A stretch of DNA of 64,000 bases from Primulina eburnea (GCF_022965805.1 NC_133104.1:40096682-40160681); one strand, 5' to 3'; counted from the first letter of the stretch, positions 13,580-25,695 are shown. Numbers and translations: made by a program. The notes: generated from the letters alone by a model not told the origin.

Positions 13580-13998
13580 TGAATAAGTGGAAAAGTTGTA
13601 TAGCAATCATCTTTTAGTTTGGTGATAGATCATAGATGTCTTGTGGAAGCCTAAAATGATATGTCTCAGTTAAGCTCATTGATACGACCTTTCATTCAAT
13701 CTTACATGGTTAATGTCTGACAAACGTGGTTTGCAGACTATTACGTCAGTCAGTCTGAGGAGTTTGTCACGCATAAGGTTGGCAATAGGACGGGGCGGAG
13801 GCGGATTTGTCATCCCCGACCCCGAATTTCATCCTTACCCTCATACCCGTCTATTTCCCCGTTTTTTCGGGTTCAAGGATCAAATCCACATCTCCGTCAT
13901 CATTGTGTTTCAAAAATATTAATGGGACAAGACGGAGGAGAGTACGAGCATTATCCGAATCAAAAATTATTGTTAACTATTATTATTAGCGATAATAT

Positions 13999-14031
<33 letters not shown>

Positions 14032-15464
14032 CATTATTATTAGGACGGGTTAGCGATAATATCCTCATATCCGTTTCGATCTATTTTTGGGATTTTAAAA
14101 AATCCTTGAACCCGAACTATTGTGGGTTCCCAAATATGTGGAGAAAATTGTCGTCCTTAGTCAAACATAGCTTTTAATTTACTTTTAATTTAATTCTCAT
14201 AATTTATGAAAAACGTATTATGATGAATACTAAAATATGCTACAATCTCATAAATAATTTTTTGAATACTTCGTTTCTAAGTTATAACCATCACACCATG
14301 AAAATTAAAAAAAAAAAACATATTATATTCTTGGAACAACCCCAAGCTCAATTAAAATAAGAATATATAGCAGTTTCATATTTTAAAAAAAGAAATCATT
14401 GTACATAGAAGCAAGAAACTGAATCTAAATACAAATTTTATCATTCAAAAAGAAAAAAAAAAAAGCAAATCAAAATTTTATTAAAATAAATATTTTAAAA
14501 AAAAATTCAGAATAGGAACATAAAATTTCTTGCACAATATTATTCAATGTTTTTATGAAAACCAAGTGTGAGCATTGCATGATATTTTGGAGACATATCA
14601 CGATCGTATTCAAAGAATTAAATTGCATAAAAAAATTCAGCATTAATGCATATAATGTTGATTAATGCATATTAAGGAATCAAGTAGTCCTCTAAAATTA
14701 CTCAATCGTTTTTCAGCCTTTTCGAAAGAAAAGCGTGCGCGTCGTATTCTTTTTTTTTTTGGGACAAATACTTCTGAGGGGTGGCCATCTTTTATCCTTG
14801 CCTTGACAAATTCAATTTGCTCGATTGGTAAATTTCTCTTTCAAATTCTTGACTATGTTCGTGAATGAGAACTTTCACGATTTGAGAAAACAATCAATGT
14901 CGACATGTAATATATGTAAGTATATACTTTTTTTTTATTATCAATGGCGTACTAGTTTGGTTTTAACATGAAATTGAACACATGTAAAACGAACATGTCT
15001 TTTTTATTGAGAAAAATTTATGTCACTACATCATTACGGGATACTCGATCAATCGAAAAATATTCTTCTGGCTCAGCTCGTACAAGTTGTATATGTAGGA
15101 CGGAGAAATATGAGTAATTGTTGGAAACTTTCAAAAGGCAAAATTGTGATGACTATAATAGGTCAATATATAGTAATAATATAATCGGATTTGGAAAATA
15201 TCAACTTAAAAATTTTTGAAAAAGAGGAGCATCGACTACAAGTGAAACAAATCGAAATGCAAGTTGCAACCAAACATACCCATAACTCTTTTTATTATAG
15301 CAGCGAACTTTGTTACACCTAATCAAAGAGGTAAACATAACAAACAAGAAAACAAAAAGTACGAGGAGAAAAGAGTCGTTATCGATCGATGCCTCGACTC
15401 TTCCACTCATAGGTTAAAACATTTTTATACAAGTGAAGCTGAAAATGCAATAAATTTATTGCAT
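13580..15464. other. Spacer between ORP and NPF6 genes
   Basis: No gene was recognised. The stretch holds a GC-richer patch at 13780-13880 (GGACGGGGCGGAGGCGG and its partial mirror, possibly a decayed non-autonomous transposon), a (TTA)n/(TAT)n tract near 13976-14041, and A-rich runs at 14300-14520. The left end includes the ORP 3' UTR and the right end the NPF6 3' UTR. Confidence 0.55.
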
Positions 15465-18400
15465 TTAGTGGCAAATAGGTCCAGCCTCCTCCAATTCAAT
15501 TCCTTCATCGGCGAGCCTCTTCTCCTTGTACACGTACCGTCTCGAACAAGCCAAAAAAACACACATATTCAAAACACTTAGAATCCCCAACAACCAATAG
15601 AAGTTGTAAAGCTTCCCTTCATTGAGATTATCCGCTAACCACGGCTTACTCGGACCCGTTGCTTGATGAACCACCGTCACCAAAATCGAGCTGAAGAAGA
15701 ATCCTAGCGATATCGTACTTAGAAACAAACCCGTGCTCATTGTCTTCATTCCCTTCGGACATTCCCTAAGGAAGAAATCGAGTTGTCCGATATACGTGAA
15801 AGCCTCACCGGCACCCACCAAGAGGAACTGTGGTACCAAACAAAAGACCGTTAGCGGTATAACGGCCTCGGGGTTGTGCGTAAGGCCGTGTGATCGGGCT
15901 GCTTTGAGTCTATTGATTTCTGTGAATGCTGCAGCTACCATGCCAACTATTGACAAGACTAGCCCTACAAAAATCTTTTGTAGAGGAGTGAGACCATGGG
16001 GATTCTTTAGAACCCGCCTGCATATAGGGACTATCAGCCGATCGTAGATAGGCACGGTCAAGAGGATGCTACCGACGAAGAAAACAGTGAGGGACGCGGC
16101 CGGGATCTGGAAGGACTTGCCGATGTGGCGGTCCATGGTGGTTGCTTGTTGAACTGAGAACGTGGTCATTTGGGCGTATACAGTCCAAAACATTATTGTC
16201 GTGGCCCAAGTCGGCAGCATCCTAATCACTAGTTTTACTTCTTCCACGTCGGTTAATGTCTTAAGGTACCATTTGTTTGCCATTTTGACTCCAATTTCGG
16301 GCTCCTTGATTGCTGCCTTGTCCAGAAAACTACAACCCCAAAAAATCGCTAATAAGTATAGTAGAACAACCATGCACTGATATATATTTAAATTTCACAA
16401 TAAACTAATTAAAATGGCTGGATTTATTAGTTATTAGCTTCAACCCGGTTTGGAAACACTCTTGAATCCTGACATCTAATCAGACACGAGACTTGACAAT
16501 CTAACGCCTCGTGATCTTAGATTCTTTAAGTGTCAAGTTGCTTGTGCATGTCTCAATTATGCGAGGTTTATATTTAAATAAATAATTATTATTTATTGTG
16601 TAGGTAAAAATTGAGCAAAGATATTGTTAAAAACCAAAAAACAAACTCAACCAAGAAGTTAAGAGCCCACATAGACTGACATTTTCTTGTCATTTAGCAG
16701 CAGTTGCCCATAGTATTTCTGCCTATGGAAGTATATAATGTGGTGTATGATTTCCAAGGATATTCAATTATCCTTAGAAATAGATCCAATGATCTACTCT
16801 AAAAAACCGGAGTTGAGTTAGGTCCAAAGTTCTAATCTTAACAATGCTTAGTTATAATTTTCAATATTTGAAGATGACTATATATCATGATTATAGTTTT
16901 TAAAATTATATTAAAAAAAGTTGTGGGTGTTAAAAGTTGCTTTCTCCTGATAATATTTTAGTGCTTAAAATTTCAAAGGTAATTTCATTTTGCTAGAATA
17001 TATAAAATTATAATTATTATTTTTTTATCGCCCATTCAAATAATTAAATAATTATGCTGAAAATGGGAATATTAGATTTTAACAAAAGTTTTATATTGTG
17101 TCCCTGATGTTTAGATTTTAGAATATTCCTAAAAGAGAAAACAGTGAATTGATAAAATAATAACCAAAAATGGGGTTGGCAGTTAATACAGTTAAAAAAA
17201 AGTTGTATGGGCGAACTCACCGGAACTCCTTGCTGTGTGGTAACTGTTGCTTCTTCTTGCTACTGTACCCTTCATCTTCAACACTGTACAAAAGCGAAGG
17301 GTCTGACGGAAGTTCCAGGTGTCTCTTCCGCCAGGCGGCCACAAAAACCGATGCGATCTGTGTCAACGGGCTGCCCACAAGTTTCTTGATACGATACCGT
17401 TTCGTGCCCGACATGAACACCATCCACCCCACGATGATTGTGCAGGCACAAAGCCCATATCCCCAATCTCTTCCAAGATTATCTTGAATGTAAACAAATA
17501 CTGTAACTGCTGCCAGTGCCCCAACCATGATGAAGAAGAAAAACCAGCTGAAGAATTTGGTCATTTGTTGTCTCTCCTTCTCGTCCGAATCATCGAATTG
17601 ATCGGACCCTAAGCCCGAGACGCTGGATTTGAGGCCTCCGGTGCCGAGAGCCGTCAGGTATAGGGCCAGGTAGAGGGCTGAGATCTGCTTGCTGCTCGCC
17701 GGGATGCATGATGGGCTGCCGGCGGTGCATTTTGGTGGCCGGAGACTGGGGATTGTGGTTGAGATTGTCAGGATTGTGACACCCTGATCATCAAGAAAAT
17801 ATAAATATTAATCAATTATTCTATTTTCAACCCAGATATTCTATTGTTGAATTAGTCTTTGATTGTTTACAATCTATGATTTTAATTCTCTCTTTCAATT
17901 TTCCTCTTCACAATCCAAGATTCAAGGAAGTAATTATATATAATAAGATGAATGATTCAAAGGAAAATTTATTCACAACTCTTTCTATTTTCCTCATCAC
18001 GTGATATAAAATTTTCATGGAAGTGATGGTGTTATAGTCTCCGTAAGTTAATAGAAAAACTTTCACATAGATAGAGGGCTAGCTTGAAAAAGGTAAATAA
18101 TTTAATTAGGCGACAAATCAAGAAATTATACGTGTATTATTATTACACAAATTATGCATATATTTTTTTCGGAAACTATATCCTTGAAATATATAAGTAC
18201 GTAAGTCGCCGTGTAATTACCGTTGCTTGAACGATGGCGAAAATAGCGATGGTGAAGTACCTGCAAACAAGCACAGAAATGGAATCTTATGGAATGTCGA
18301 CAAATATATTTAATATTGCAGTTACCGCCATAATATGGCGCATTTTTAGAGCACAAAAATGTTAAAAAAGTTAAAAGAAATTCACCTCCCCAGAAAAGTA

Positions 18401-18832
18401 TCTGCTATGAACCCTCCAAGCAAACACAGCATAAAAGAAGTGCCAAGAAAATTAGTGACATTGTTGGCTGCGGCCGCATTCCCCAAGTGCATAGTTCCTG
18501 TCAGATATGTCACCAAATTCACTGCTATTCCTAGCGTAGTAAATCTCTCAACCGCCTCAACTCCTGCTCACAAAAAAATCAACTTTCATCAAAGGGCTAG
18601 CTCTTCGGAAATATATACGTACGCTGTTATATTTTACTAAACATCGCGTAAGACATTAATACTAAAACATATGTTGCGACTTCCCAAACAAAAAAAAAGA
18701 ACTTAATAAATAACCTAGAATCATGGCGGCGCTTGTCCATCCGCCGGACTTGGATTTGACGGCGGGACGGCCCTTGTAATCCCAGGCATCGGGAAGAGTT
18801 TCAGCCTCTCGTTGGGTTTGTGGGAGCGCCAT
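15465..18832 (-). CDS. NPF6: NPF6-family (NRT1.1/CHL1-like) nitrate/anion transporter, five exons
   Basis: Proton-coupled plasma-membrane transporter of the NRT1/PTR family. Exons on the minus strand: 18715-18832, 18386-18563, 18221-18260, 17221-17783 and 15465-16329, with correct GT-AG sites and phases, coding for 587 residues (Arabidopsis NRT1.1 has 590). The start MALPQTQREAETLPDAWDYKG aligns with NRT1.1; an upstream in-frame ATG at 18913 lacks family support. Diagnostic features: the ExxER proton motif (E42, E45, R46), Thr102 in GRYFT matching the NRT1.1 phospho-switch Thr101, and FFLRECPKGMK. The family's nitrate-binding His356 position, in the context FWTV-H-AQ, is Tyr351 here (FWTVYAQ). 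By analogy with maize NPF6.4 versus NPF6.6 this suggests altered anion selectivity, chloride over nitrate, or NPF6.4-like behaviour. The reading frame is complete with no lesion. Confidence 0.93.
16801..16845 (-). repeat. TRIM LTR remnant in NPF6 intron 4
   Basis: The sequence GAGTTGAGTTAGGTCCAAAGTTCTAATCTTAACA inside the last NPF6 intron matches the 3' end of the TRIM LTR found at 24.3, 35.4 and 52.7 kb. No other part of the element is visible. Confidence 0.5.
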
Positions 18833-20136
18833 TTTGTCAGGTCTCAGTTTATTTATTATTCTTTTGGCCCGTGAAATGCAGTTTGTTAATATGAAGCAGA
18901 GATTTTGGGACAACGAATATGTTGCAAGCTCTTTTAGTTTAGGAAAGATAGCAAGAGTGGGGCACTGTAAGCTTTTAACTTTCTGGGAGATTATGATCTC
19001 CGAGGGGAGCTTCGTGGTCTTTTAATAGCAGTAGCTCTCCATCTGATGTGGCATGTAAGGACTACACTTATTAATTAATTAATTATATATATAAATATAT
19101 ATGTATTTCACCGCTTTAGATCTATTATTTTTTAATTATATGATATAATATGATCTTAGAGTTTATTTTATTTTTGTACATACTAGTATTCAATTTTGCC
19201 AAAAATTCTTAATATTTAATAGAAGAATAGTCCATTAATTTAGATACACATGATAACATTAAGCTCATAAATGAGAGACATTTATCAGACAAAAAAAATT
19301 GTGGCATACTCGTGACGGATATATAATTTTTGCTGGATCAAATATAAATTAGAGACCACAAAAAAAAAATAAAAATGAAAGAATGAAAATAGTGACACCC
19401 CAGCTGTATATTACATTTTGGGAGTACTGATATTCTGATCATCCATGGTTTGCAACGCAACGACTTATAGATAAGGTCATTAATTTGTTTTTAAACTTTG
19501 CTTCGATAAGAGACAGTAGGGACGATTGAATATTCATAGAAAATGCGTGTGGTTAAGTTGTCGACACATAACATTAATTAATATGCAACAATTCTTTTTT
19601 TATCTTTAGGTATTTGAATATATGTAGAGGAAATTAGTTCTTTTGTGCTCGCCTTGTTTACTAGTATAATTTTTTTTAGATTTAATTAAAATAAAGATCA
19701 ACTAGTCTAGCGATCATGTTACAATTTGAGAACTTGACATACCATCATGACAGAATGTTGGTATGATGGTTTGACGCTTAATTAGAGTTGTCAAAACGAA
19801 GTAAGTCGTCAGGACGTCTTGTATTAATCCATCAAATTACACATAAAATTCATAAGTTTGTCGGGTCTGCCCGTCTCACCACCTAAAAAATAGGTGGGAT
19901 GGGTTGATAATTTTCCAACCATAAAAAAGACGAACCGACTCACCCACTGAACTGTTTTGTTGACATATCAAAGCATAAACTGGGTTGATAACTTAAAATT
20001 TTATTTATTTACTTATTACATGGTATATTTGATCATGTTTATTGATCAATATTACAATATGTACTTTATATGCTGATGATTAACCTACAACGTGGTTAAA
20101 TCTTTTTGTCATTCTACAAAAGTAATAAAAGAGTGT

Positions 20137-20140
<4 letters not shown>
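18833..20140. other. NPF6 upstream region and gene-free spacer
   Basis: The NPF6 promoter should lie here. A TAATTAATTAATTATATATATAAATA stretch near 19070-19097 could supply a TATA element, but no spacing supports a definite call. A patch at 19780-19960 with CGGGTCTGCCCGTCTCACC and GACGAACCGACTCACC resembles decayed hAT-like repeats. No gene was recognised. Confidence 0.45.

Positions 20141-20186
<46 letters not shown>
20141..20186. repeat. (TA)n microsatellite
   Basis: Uninterrupted TA dinucleotides for about 46 bp. Confidence 0.95.
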
Positions 20187-20192
<6 letters not shown>

Positions 20193-20601
20193 ACATTTAT
20201 TCATTATTTCATATTATTTATTTATTGAAGACTGGGATTTCGATGTCCACGCATGACGCATTCTCTGATCGACCTAACACTAACAGGACATTTAATGTCA
20301 TCAATTTTACAGTTCATTGTATTTGGGAGTTACAATGCACGACACAAGCTGCTTAGGTGCAACTGCCCACTCGTTCAAAATAATAATAATAATAATAATA
20401 ATCTTTTGTTTTGAGGAAAAAAACAATCAGATAAAGTTTAATATAAATTTAATTTCATTATTTTATTTTATTTTGATTTTTTTTTTTACATGAGTGCAAA
20501 TGTGCGGTAAACGATTAGGCATATATTTATTCCAAAGAAAATAGAACGCACTCTAATTATCCTTTTCTCCATTAGCCGTTGATGTTTTCTTTGTATTTAA
20601 G

Positions 20602-20661
20602 TATTTTATTTCCTAATTTAGTAAAAATTTTGGCGGGAACTTACTAAATATAGCACAACTC

Positions 20662-20698
<37 letters not shown>

Positions 20699-20760
20699 TA
20701 GAGTTGTGCTATATTTAGTAAGTTCCCGTCAAAATTTTACTAAATTAGGAAATAAAAAAA
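20602..20760. repeat. Near-perfect 65-bp-arm hairpin with (TA)n loop
   Basis: The left arm (20602-20668, containing GAACTTACTAAATATAGCAC) and right arm (20695-20760, containing GTGCTATATTTAGTAAGTTC) are reverse complements with about three differences over roughly 65 bp. They surround a pure TA loop at 20669-20694. The low divergence implies a young inverted duplication. If transcribed it would give a long dsRNA stem of the sort that feeds small-RNA production; that is inference. Confidence 0.85.
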
Positions 20761-22526
20761 GAAAAATTATTTCCTAATATATTTAATAATATTACAATTT
20801 TTAATAACAATAAAATGAGTTGTCTTTTCAAAGTTTATTTTTGAAATTTCATGCCTATTGGATAACACAATTTGATATATTTGATAAAATATTATGTAAT
20901 TAATTAAATTATGAAAATTAATAAAATTTTCATAAAATATATCAAATTCTTTTTCAAATTTCAGTTTTAAAATTAAATTTCTTTAAAATATAAATCTCAC
21001 TTTTAATTTCAAATTTAAATCTAAATATCTTGAAAAAATAAATAGAATTCAAAGATTTGATATCGGTTCTATCACATGATTTAATATCTTGGTTCCATCA
21101 CATAATTCATATCAAAAAATTAATTTTAAAAATGATAATTCTAAAAAAAAGATATATAATTAATCTCGAAATAAGTGAACTACAATGAACTGCAATAAAT
21201 GATGGAAAACAATTAATTTTATGCGATATTATTGATATTTTTGTAATAAAGAATTATATATTTTCTTTTAAAAAAAATTCAAATGTGAATTGAAAAAATT
21301 TGAAAATATAAACTTCAATTATTATTTGAATTGATTATAATTTATATCAACTCTTTTATTCGTTAAAATTTAAATTTAATTCATTTTTATATCAATTTAA
21401 ATTTAATCTATGAATTATGTGTTTTTTTTAATATATATTTTATTCAAATTGAAACTGAACTCAATTGAAAACTTAATCTACTTTTAAATCATTGAAAAAT
21501 ACATTTAGAGCTTAAACTCTATTCCCCAAACTGTTAAAAAAAACAAAAATCTCTATTATTAGTTCGTTGATACGATCAACCAGCATATGGAAACAACAAA
21601 AATTCAAGTTTAAAATGTATTTTTCATTATCAAAATTTTATTATTATTTTTTCCTATCATTTTGTTTTTTTATTTAATGGTATTATTTATATTTTTTTTA
21701 TTTTATTTGACTCACATGCACACACATATATATAAACAAAAGTTTTTTCCATATCTGGAAAGTTTTTTGTAAAAAATAATATTTTATAAAAACAATATCA
21801 TTATTAATGTATTCACGTACCACATTAATATTTGAAACAAATAGGAAATAAATATGTAATTAAATGTGAATTGTTTTTTAAAATTCAAATTCAAATTTGA
21901 TGTTTTTGAAATTATAAACTATATTTAAGTATCTGTATTGGTTATATTACTCTATTTAATTTCAATTATGATTTTAAGTTGTGTGTTACTTTTATAGAAT
22001 TTATGTTTACTATTCCTATCATACTAAATAAAATATAAAATCTTTTATATAATATTATGTTTTACAATTTTTTTAAAATAGTGTCCGTAAATTGTTGTTA
22101 TTATTATTATTATGTATCTTAATAGAAATTTAAAATATGCATTTTAATAGAAATTTAATATAAATATTTTTAACATGTCCAAAAAATAATCACTTTTTTA
22201 GTCAAAATTTATTCATATAATAAATGACAAAAATAATTGAATTTTTAAACAATGTTTATTTATTCTTTAAAATTTTGATAAACAAAATAATATGAGATTT
22301 TTAAATATTTTTCTATTTTTTATATTTATAGCCGTCCAACTTAATCAAGATAATAAGTCAATTTAACGACAAAATATTGTTATCATTATTTGAGCGTTAT
22401 TTCAAATGACATTAATATTTTGATAATAATATTTAAAAATTAAATATATTCATTATATTAAATCAATAATTTTAAATAATTACTTAATATTTACTAATTT
22501 TAATTATTAATTATATAAATAACACT
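20761..22526. other. AT-rich gene-free stretch, possible Helitron body
   Basis: About 1.8 kb of very AT-rich DNA without recognisable coding sequence. It ends in the Helitron-like terminus described next and begins at the hairpin, so it may be the body of a non-autonomous element, but no 5' Helitron end could be fixed. Confidence 0.3.
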
Positions 22527-22551
22527 GTGCATCGCACGGGTGAAATACTAA
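22527..22551 (+). mobile_element. Helitron-like 3' terminus
   Basis: A small hairpin GTGC-ATC-GCAC (22527-22537) is followed by GGGTGAAATA and CTAA (22548-22551) and then T. This fits the hairpin plus CTRR|T rule for Helitron 3' ends, but the stem is only four pairs. Confidence 0.35.
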
Positions 22552-22861
22552 TATATATAGTAAGAAACTCCTCCTCAACTAAACAGAATGTCTGATTATT
22601 GGACTTCGATAATTATTTGCGGACGGTGCTCCTCACATAATGTAATAACAGAAACCATTCTAAAGTAAGAGCTAGAGGAATACTTCCAAATTCTCATTTA
22701 GACCTCCCTCAAATCATACCAAAAAATGGATTTTACTTACTAGTAGGTGCTAACTTCTGTTTTTCCCCTCCAGCATTCGCTTTTAGTTACAATATCTGTT
22801 TGACATTTATTAGTTACTTTTTGTCATATTAATCCACCAACACTTTCTCTTATACAGAATT

Positions 22862-22982
22862 GTTAAGATTAATGGGAATTTGACGTAACTCAACCTCAAA
22901 AGCTAACTGAAGAGGGGAGGATTGTCCAAACTCATATATGTAATTTTCAGATATTTTATCCCATCGATTTGGGACAATTAAC
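22862..22982 (-). repeat. TRIM solo LTR remnant
   Basis: The segment has the same order of motifs as the TRIM LTR read on the minus strand: TGTTAAGATT, AACTCAACCTCAAAAGCTA, GGGAGGATTGTCCAAACTCATATATG and a degraded CCCATCGATTTGGGA. No internal primer-binding site follows, so this is a solo or truncated LTR. Confidence 0.6.
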
Positions 22983-23020
22983 AAAAATCGGTATAATTAT
23001 GATTAACTCTTTTGCTTCGG

Positions 23021-23021
<1 letters not shown>

Positions 23022-23088
<67 letters not shown>
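23022..23088. repeat. (AT)n microsatellite
   Basis: Uninterrupted AT dinucleotides for about 67 bp. Confidence 0.95.
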
Positions 23089-23090
<2 letters not shown>

Positions 23091-23760
23091 TCGTATATGT
23101 TGTTGGGTGTTTAATATTTTGGACCCGAACATGTGAGCAGTGGGAAGTAATTACGGTAGTTTAAAATTATGAATTGTTTGTTAGAGAAATTTTGGAAAAA
23201 TTAAGGTACAGAGATTATAAGCACAACTAATTTTCGGGATTGCCGGTGACCGGTGTCTGGCTAGGATTGATGATATGGAAAGCCACGGTTTATATCTATC
23301 CATAAATAGACACATACACATACATATATTTATTTACGTGTGTATCAAATGGACAAGTACTTGTTAAATATGTTTATAAAAAATTGTTTTAAAAATAAAT
23401 ATACATTTAGGAAAATCTTCTATAAAAACATTTTTACGATTAAAAAGATTATAGAAAAAATATTTCTATTATTATAGAATATCAAAAAAAAAATATCTCC
23501 CACTTGTTGTTTAATAACTATACATGAAGACGCTTTTTTAAAAAAAAAGTATTTTAATAAACATTTTACTAAAATTCTGTCTAAACAAATATTTGAACTT
23601 TTTTCAATTATAAAACATTAAAAAAGTTCTTAAAATACTTGTACAAATATAGCCGTAAATTGGATTTTTCGTAAATATTTTTTTTTTACGGTAAAACTCG
23701 TAATTTTATGCAAAGAATCGTCAATTACAAGATTAACCAACCAAGATGAAAATTCTCTAC
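23089..23760. other. Gene-free spacer
   Basis: AT-rich, with poly-A and poly-T runs; no gene, RNA or named repeat was recognised. Confidence 0.6.
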
Positions 23761-24045
23761 TCATCCACACAAAAGGATGGGGGAGAAAAAAAAAACAAAA
23801 TGAGCCAAATTATGATCTACTTTATTAGCCGATCGTCGAACATGACTTAATTCAGAGATAATAGGTGCCTGAATTCGAGCTCTGATATCTGCTGCACAAG
23901 AACCAATGTAGCTGAGATTTTCCCAATGGGTTGTGACTGTCACAGAAAGTCTGACTCCACTTGAACATCTTGAAAAATCTTTTTCATAAAGAAGCTTGAT
24001 TCCTTCCCATATTGCTAAAATATAAATATGATGGAGTTTTCTCAA
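23761..24045 (-). pseudogene. LINE-derived RNase H domain fragment
   Basis: The 94-residue minus-strand frame shows the C-terminal pattern of the plant RNase H-like (RVT_3) domain found at the end of non-LTR retrotransposon polyproteins: LSYIG, then DIRARI, then SHVRRSANKVDHNLAHF. The catalytic N-terminal acidic residues of the domain are not visible. No reverse transcriptase is found alongside. It is best read as a stranded LINE scrap or an RNase H-like pseudogene. Confidence 0.55.
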
Positions 24046-24178
24046 ACATTAAGATGATCATCAATTGCTTTGCTGCATAATTTAAAACATGTTATAAAAC
24101 AAAAATGAAGTCAACACCCCCTTTCGTTTCAAATCAATGATGATAAGGAGACTTTTGGATATAATTTTAAGAAATATC

Positions 24179-24454
24179 AGCTCAACGCGAGATGATTTTT
24201 TGAGTTCATATATGCAACTCTCAAGAACTTAATCACGTCGATGTGAGATATCTAATGTGCGTGAAACTTACAAGATATTCTAATGGCCCATAAAGTCACT
24301 TCAAAACCTAAATTAAGTTTGAACTCTGATATCATGTTAAGATTATTGAATGAGTCTAACTCAACCTCTAAAATATAGCTAAAAGAGGTAAATTGTCTGA
24401 GTTCATATATACAAATCTCAATAACTCAATACACTCGATTTGATATATCTAACA
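24179..24454 (-). mobile_element. TRIM (miniature LTR retrotransposon), minus orientation
   Basis: Read on the minus strand: an LTR at 24335-24454 (TGTTAG-type start, ending TCTTAACA), immediately followed by a tRNA-Met primer site TGATATCAGAG (24324-24334), a 65-bp interior, and a second, truncated LTR at 24179-24257. No coding capacity exists, as is normal for TRIMs. Confidence 0.6.
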
Positions 24455-24556
24455 CATAAACAACATCTAACTTTATTGACTTCATGCATATAAACGTGTA
24501 AACCTTTACACACCGCTGATTTTTAGTCCACCCAAATCGATTAAACGTGAAGTTAA

Positions 24557-24564
24557 CAAAAAGG
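24557..24564 (+). repeat. Left 8-bp direct repeat AACAAAAA
   Basis: AACAAAAA immediately outside the left inverted repeat recurs at 32782-32789 immediately outside the right one. This is consistent with a target-site duplication for the whole bracketed block. Confidence 0.55.
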
Positions 24565-24702
24565 GGAAATTGTCAAAAACTCCCTATTTCCATTCTCAAC
24601 CTCCTCTTTACTCCCTACCCCATTAAAACTTTGTTTCAACTCCCCATATCCCTCAAATTTCCAAGTTTGCCCTTATATATTTATTTTAAATAATTGATTT
24701 CT
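24565..24702 (+). repeat. Left terminal inverted repeat bracketing the endogenous virus
   Basis: The sequence starts GGGGAAATTGTCAAAAACTC and aligns, with scattered mismatches and short gaps, over about 138 bp to the reverse complement of 32641-32781. Shared landmarks in order are GGGAAATTG, TTACTCCCTA, ATTAAAACT, CAACTCCC, GCCCTTAT and AATTGAT. The inner edge abuts viral-side DNA. Confidence 0.65.
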
Positions 24703-24950
24703 TTTTTGTAGTAAAAGGCCCATCATGCTTCCGTAAAATAAATTGAATATTTTACCTTTTTGACTAGAGTACCACCGGGTTATATCCACCGTTTTTTACG
24801 AACTGCTCCTCACAGTCCAACCACACGATCGCAACCGATGGTTACTAAGCAGATTCCTTCAGCAATACTTAGCACAGCTCTAATTCGTTTCCTACCTTAG
24901 AGCGTACAGCAAAAGATCAATTTTTGAAAATAATACATGATAGGGGCTAA
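24703..24950 (-). other. Viral leader-side sequence or host junction, no ORF
   Basis: About 250 bp lie between the left inverted repeat and the viral poly(A) signals. They would correspond to the part of the pregenomic leader downstream of the poly(A) site, but the exact virus-host boundary cannot be seen. GATCAATTTTTGAAAATA at 24916-24933 resembles GATCAATTAAAGAAAATA at 32645-32662 near the other boundary. Confidence 0.35.
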
Positions 24951-24964
24951 GAGCAAAGATCTCT

Positions 24965-24988
24965 TTTATTCAAACACAAACATTTATT
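24965..24988 (-). terminator. Caulimovirid poly(A) signals
   Basis: Two AATAAA hexamers on the minus strand (24983-24988 and 24965-24970) lie about 165-190 nt downstream of the TATA box. This is the spacing expected for the short terminal redundancy of a pararetroviral pregenomic RNA. Confidence 0.6.
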
Positions 24989-25146
24989 TATTACATAGTA
25001 ACCTCCTGTAGAGGAGGAGAAACTTGTTTTAGCTACTTATCGTAGCTGAACTCTTAACACACATAAAACTTGAAAGAAAATATTACAACCTTGTATGAAA
25101 GAAATGGAGAAAATATTTGATGATCTTCACTTCCTTCTTTCTGCCT

Positions 25147-25154
25147 TATTTATA
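25147..25154 (-). promoter_or_regulatory. Caulimovirid pregenomic RNA promoter (TATA box)
   Basis: TATAAATA on the minus strand in the context CTTCTATAAATAAGG, downstream of the last large viral ORF and upstream of the poly(A) signals. This is the position of the 35S-type promoter in caulimovirids. The predicted start is about 30 nt further along the minus strand, near 25115-25120. Confidence 0.65.
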
Positions 25155-25247
25155 GAAGGCTTCTTCGGATTTGAACTTCGGATTTCAAATCTTCATAAGC
25201 CTTTACAGCTTGCATTGGGGACCATTTGGTGGTTGAGGGGTCCCTGT

Positions 25248-25448
25248 CTAGATTATTAATCTTGACATTAACTTCTCATCCTCCTTTATCTCTTTTAGAT
25301 ACCATTGACGATGAGTTTCCAGGATATCGGCAGTAATTTCATCTTTTTTATACTCTTTGAAATGATTTACTAACCATTTAAGAGCTTCTGCCTCTTTCCT
25401 CTTGTATGTTATTCTTCTTTTCAAAACTTTCAAATATACACGATACAT
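25248..25448 (-). CDS. Small 66-residue viral ORF of unknown role
   Basis: A charged, Lys/Glu-rich 66-residue frame downstream of the transactivator-like ORF and just upstream of the viral TATA box. No domain is recognised. It includes KRRITYKRKEAEALKWLVNH and an Ile/Leu-rich helical C-terminus. Caulimovirids of the CaMV type have no ORF here, so it is either lineage-specific or a chance frame in the promoter region. It remains open, but at 66 residues that is weak evidence of coding. Confidence 0.35.
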   Translation of the reverse strand: MYRVYLKVLKRRITYKRKEAEALKWLVNHFKEYKKDEITADILETHRQWYLKEIKEDEKLMSRLII

Positions 25449-25695
25449 TTTAAGTTTTGGTTCTGGTGTGTTAACTGGTTTCCTTTCTGTCCTTATTTAT
25501 GGATGAATTTTCGGGACCAGTTAATTTACTTTTATTCATTGGATTCCTTTTAGATTGGTGTCCAATGCTTGCTGAGTCATCCACCATTTGTTATTGATGG
25601 TCTATTTGTCCTTTACCACTAATTAGTGGTTGTCTTGTTTCTTCCACTCACATGGTAGTGGTCCTGCTTTTGTAGTGGAGGGTCACATGTCCCTT

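Noticed and set aside
15733..16047. 104-residue plus-strand frame
   Set aside because: Antisense to the last NPF6 exon.
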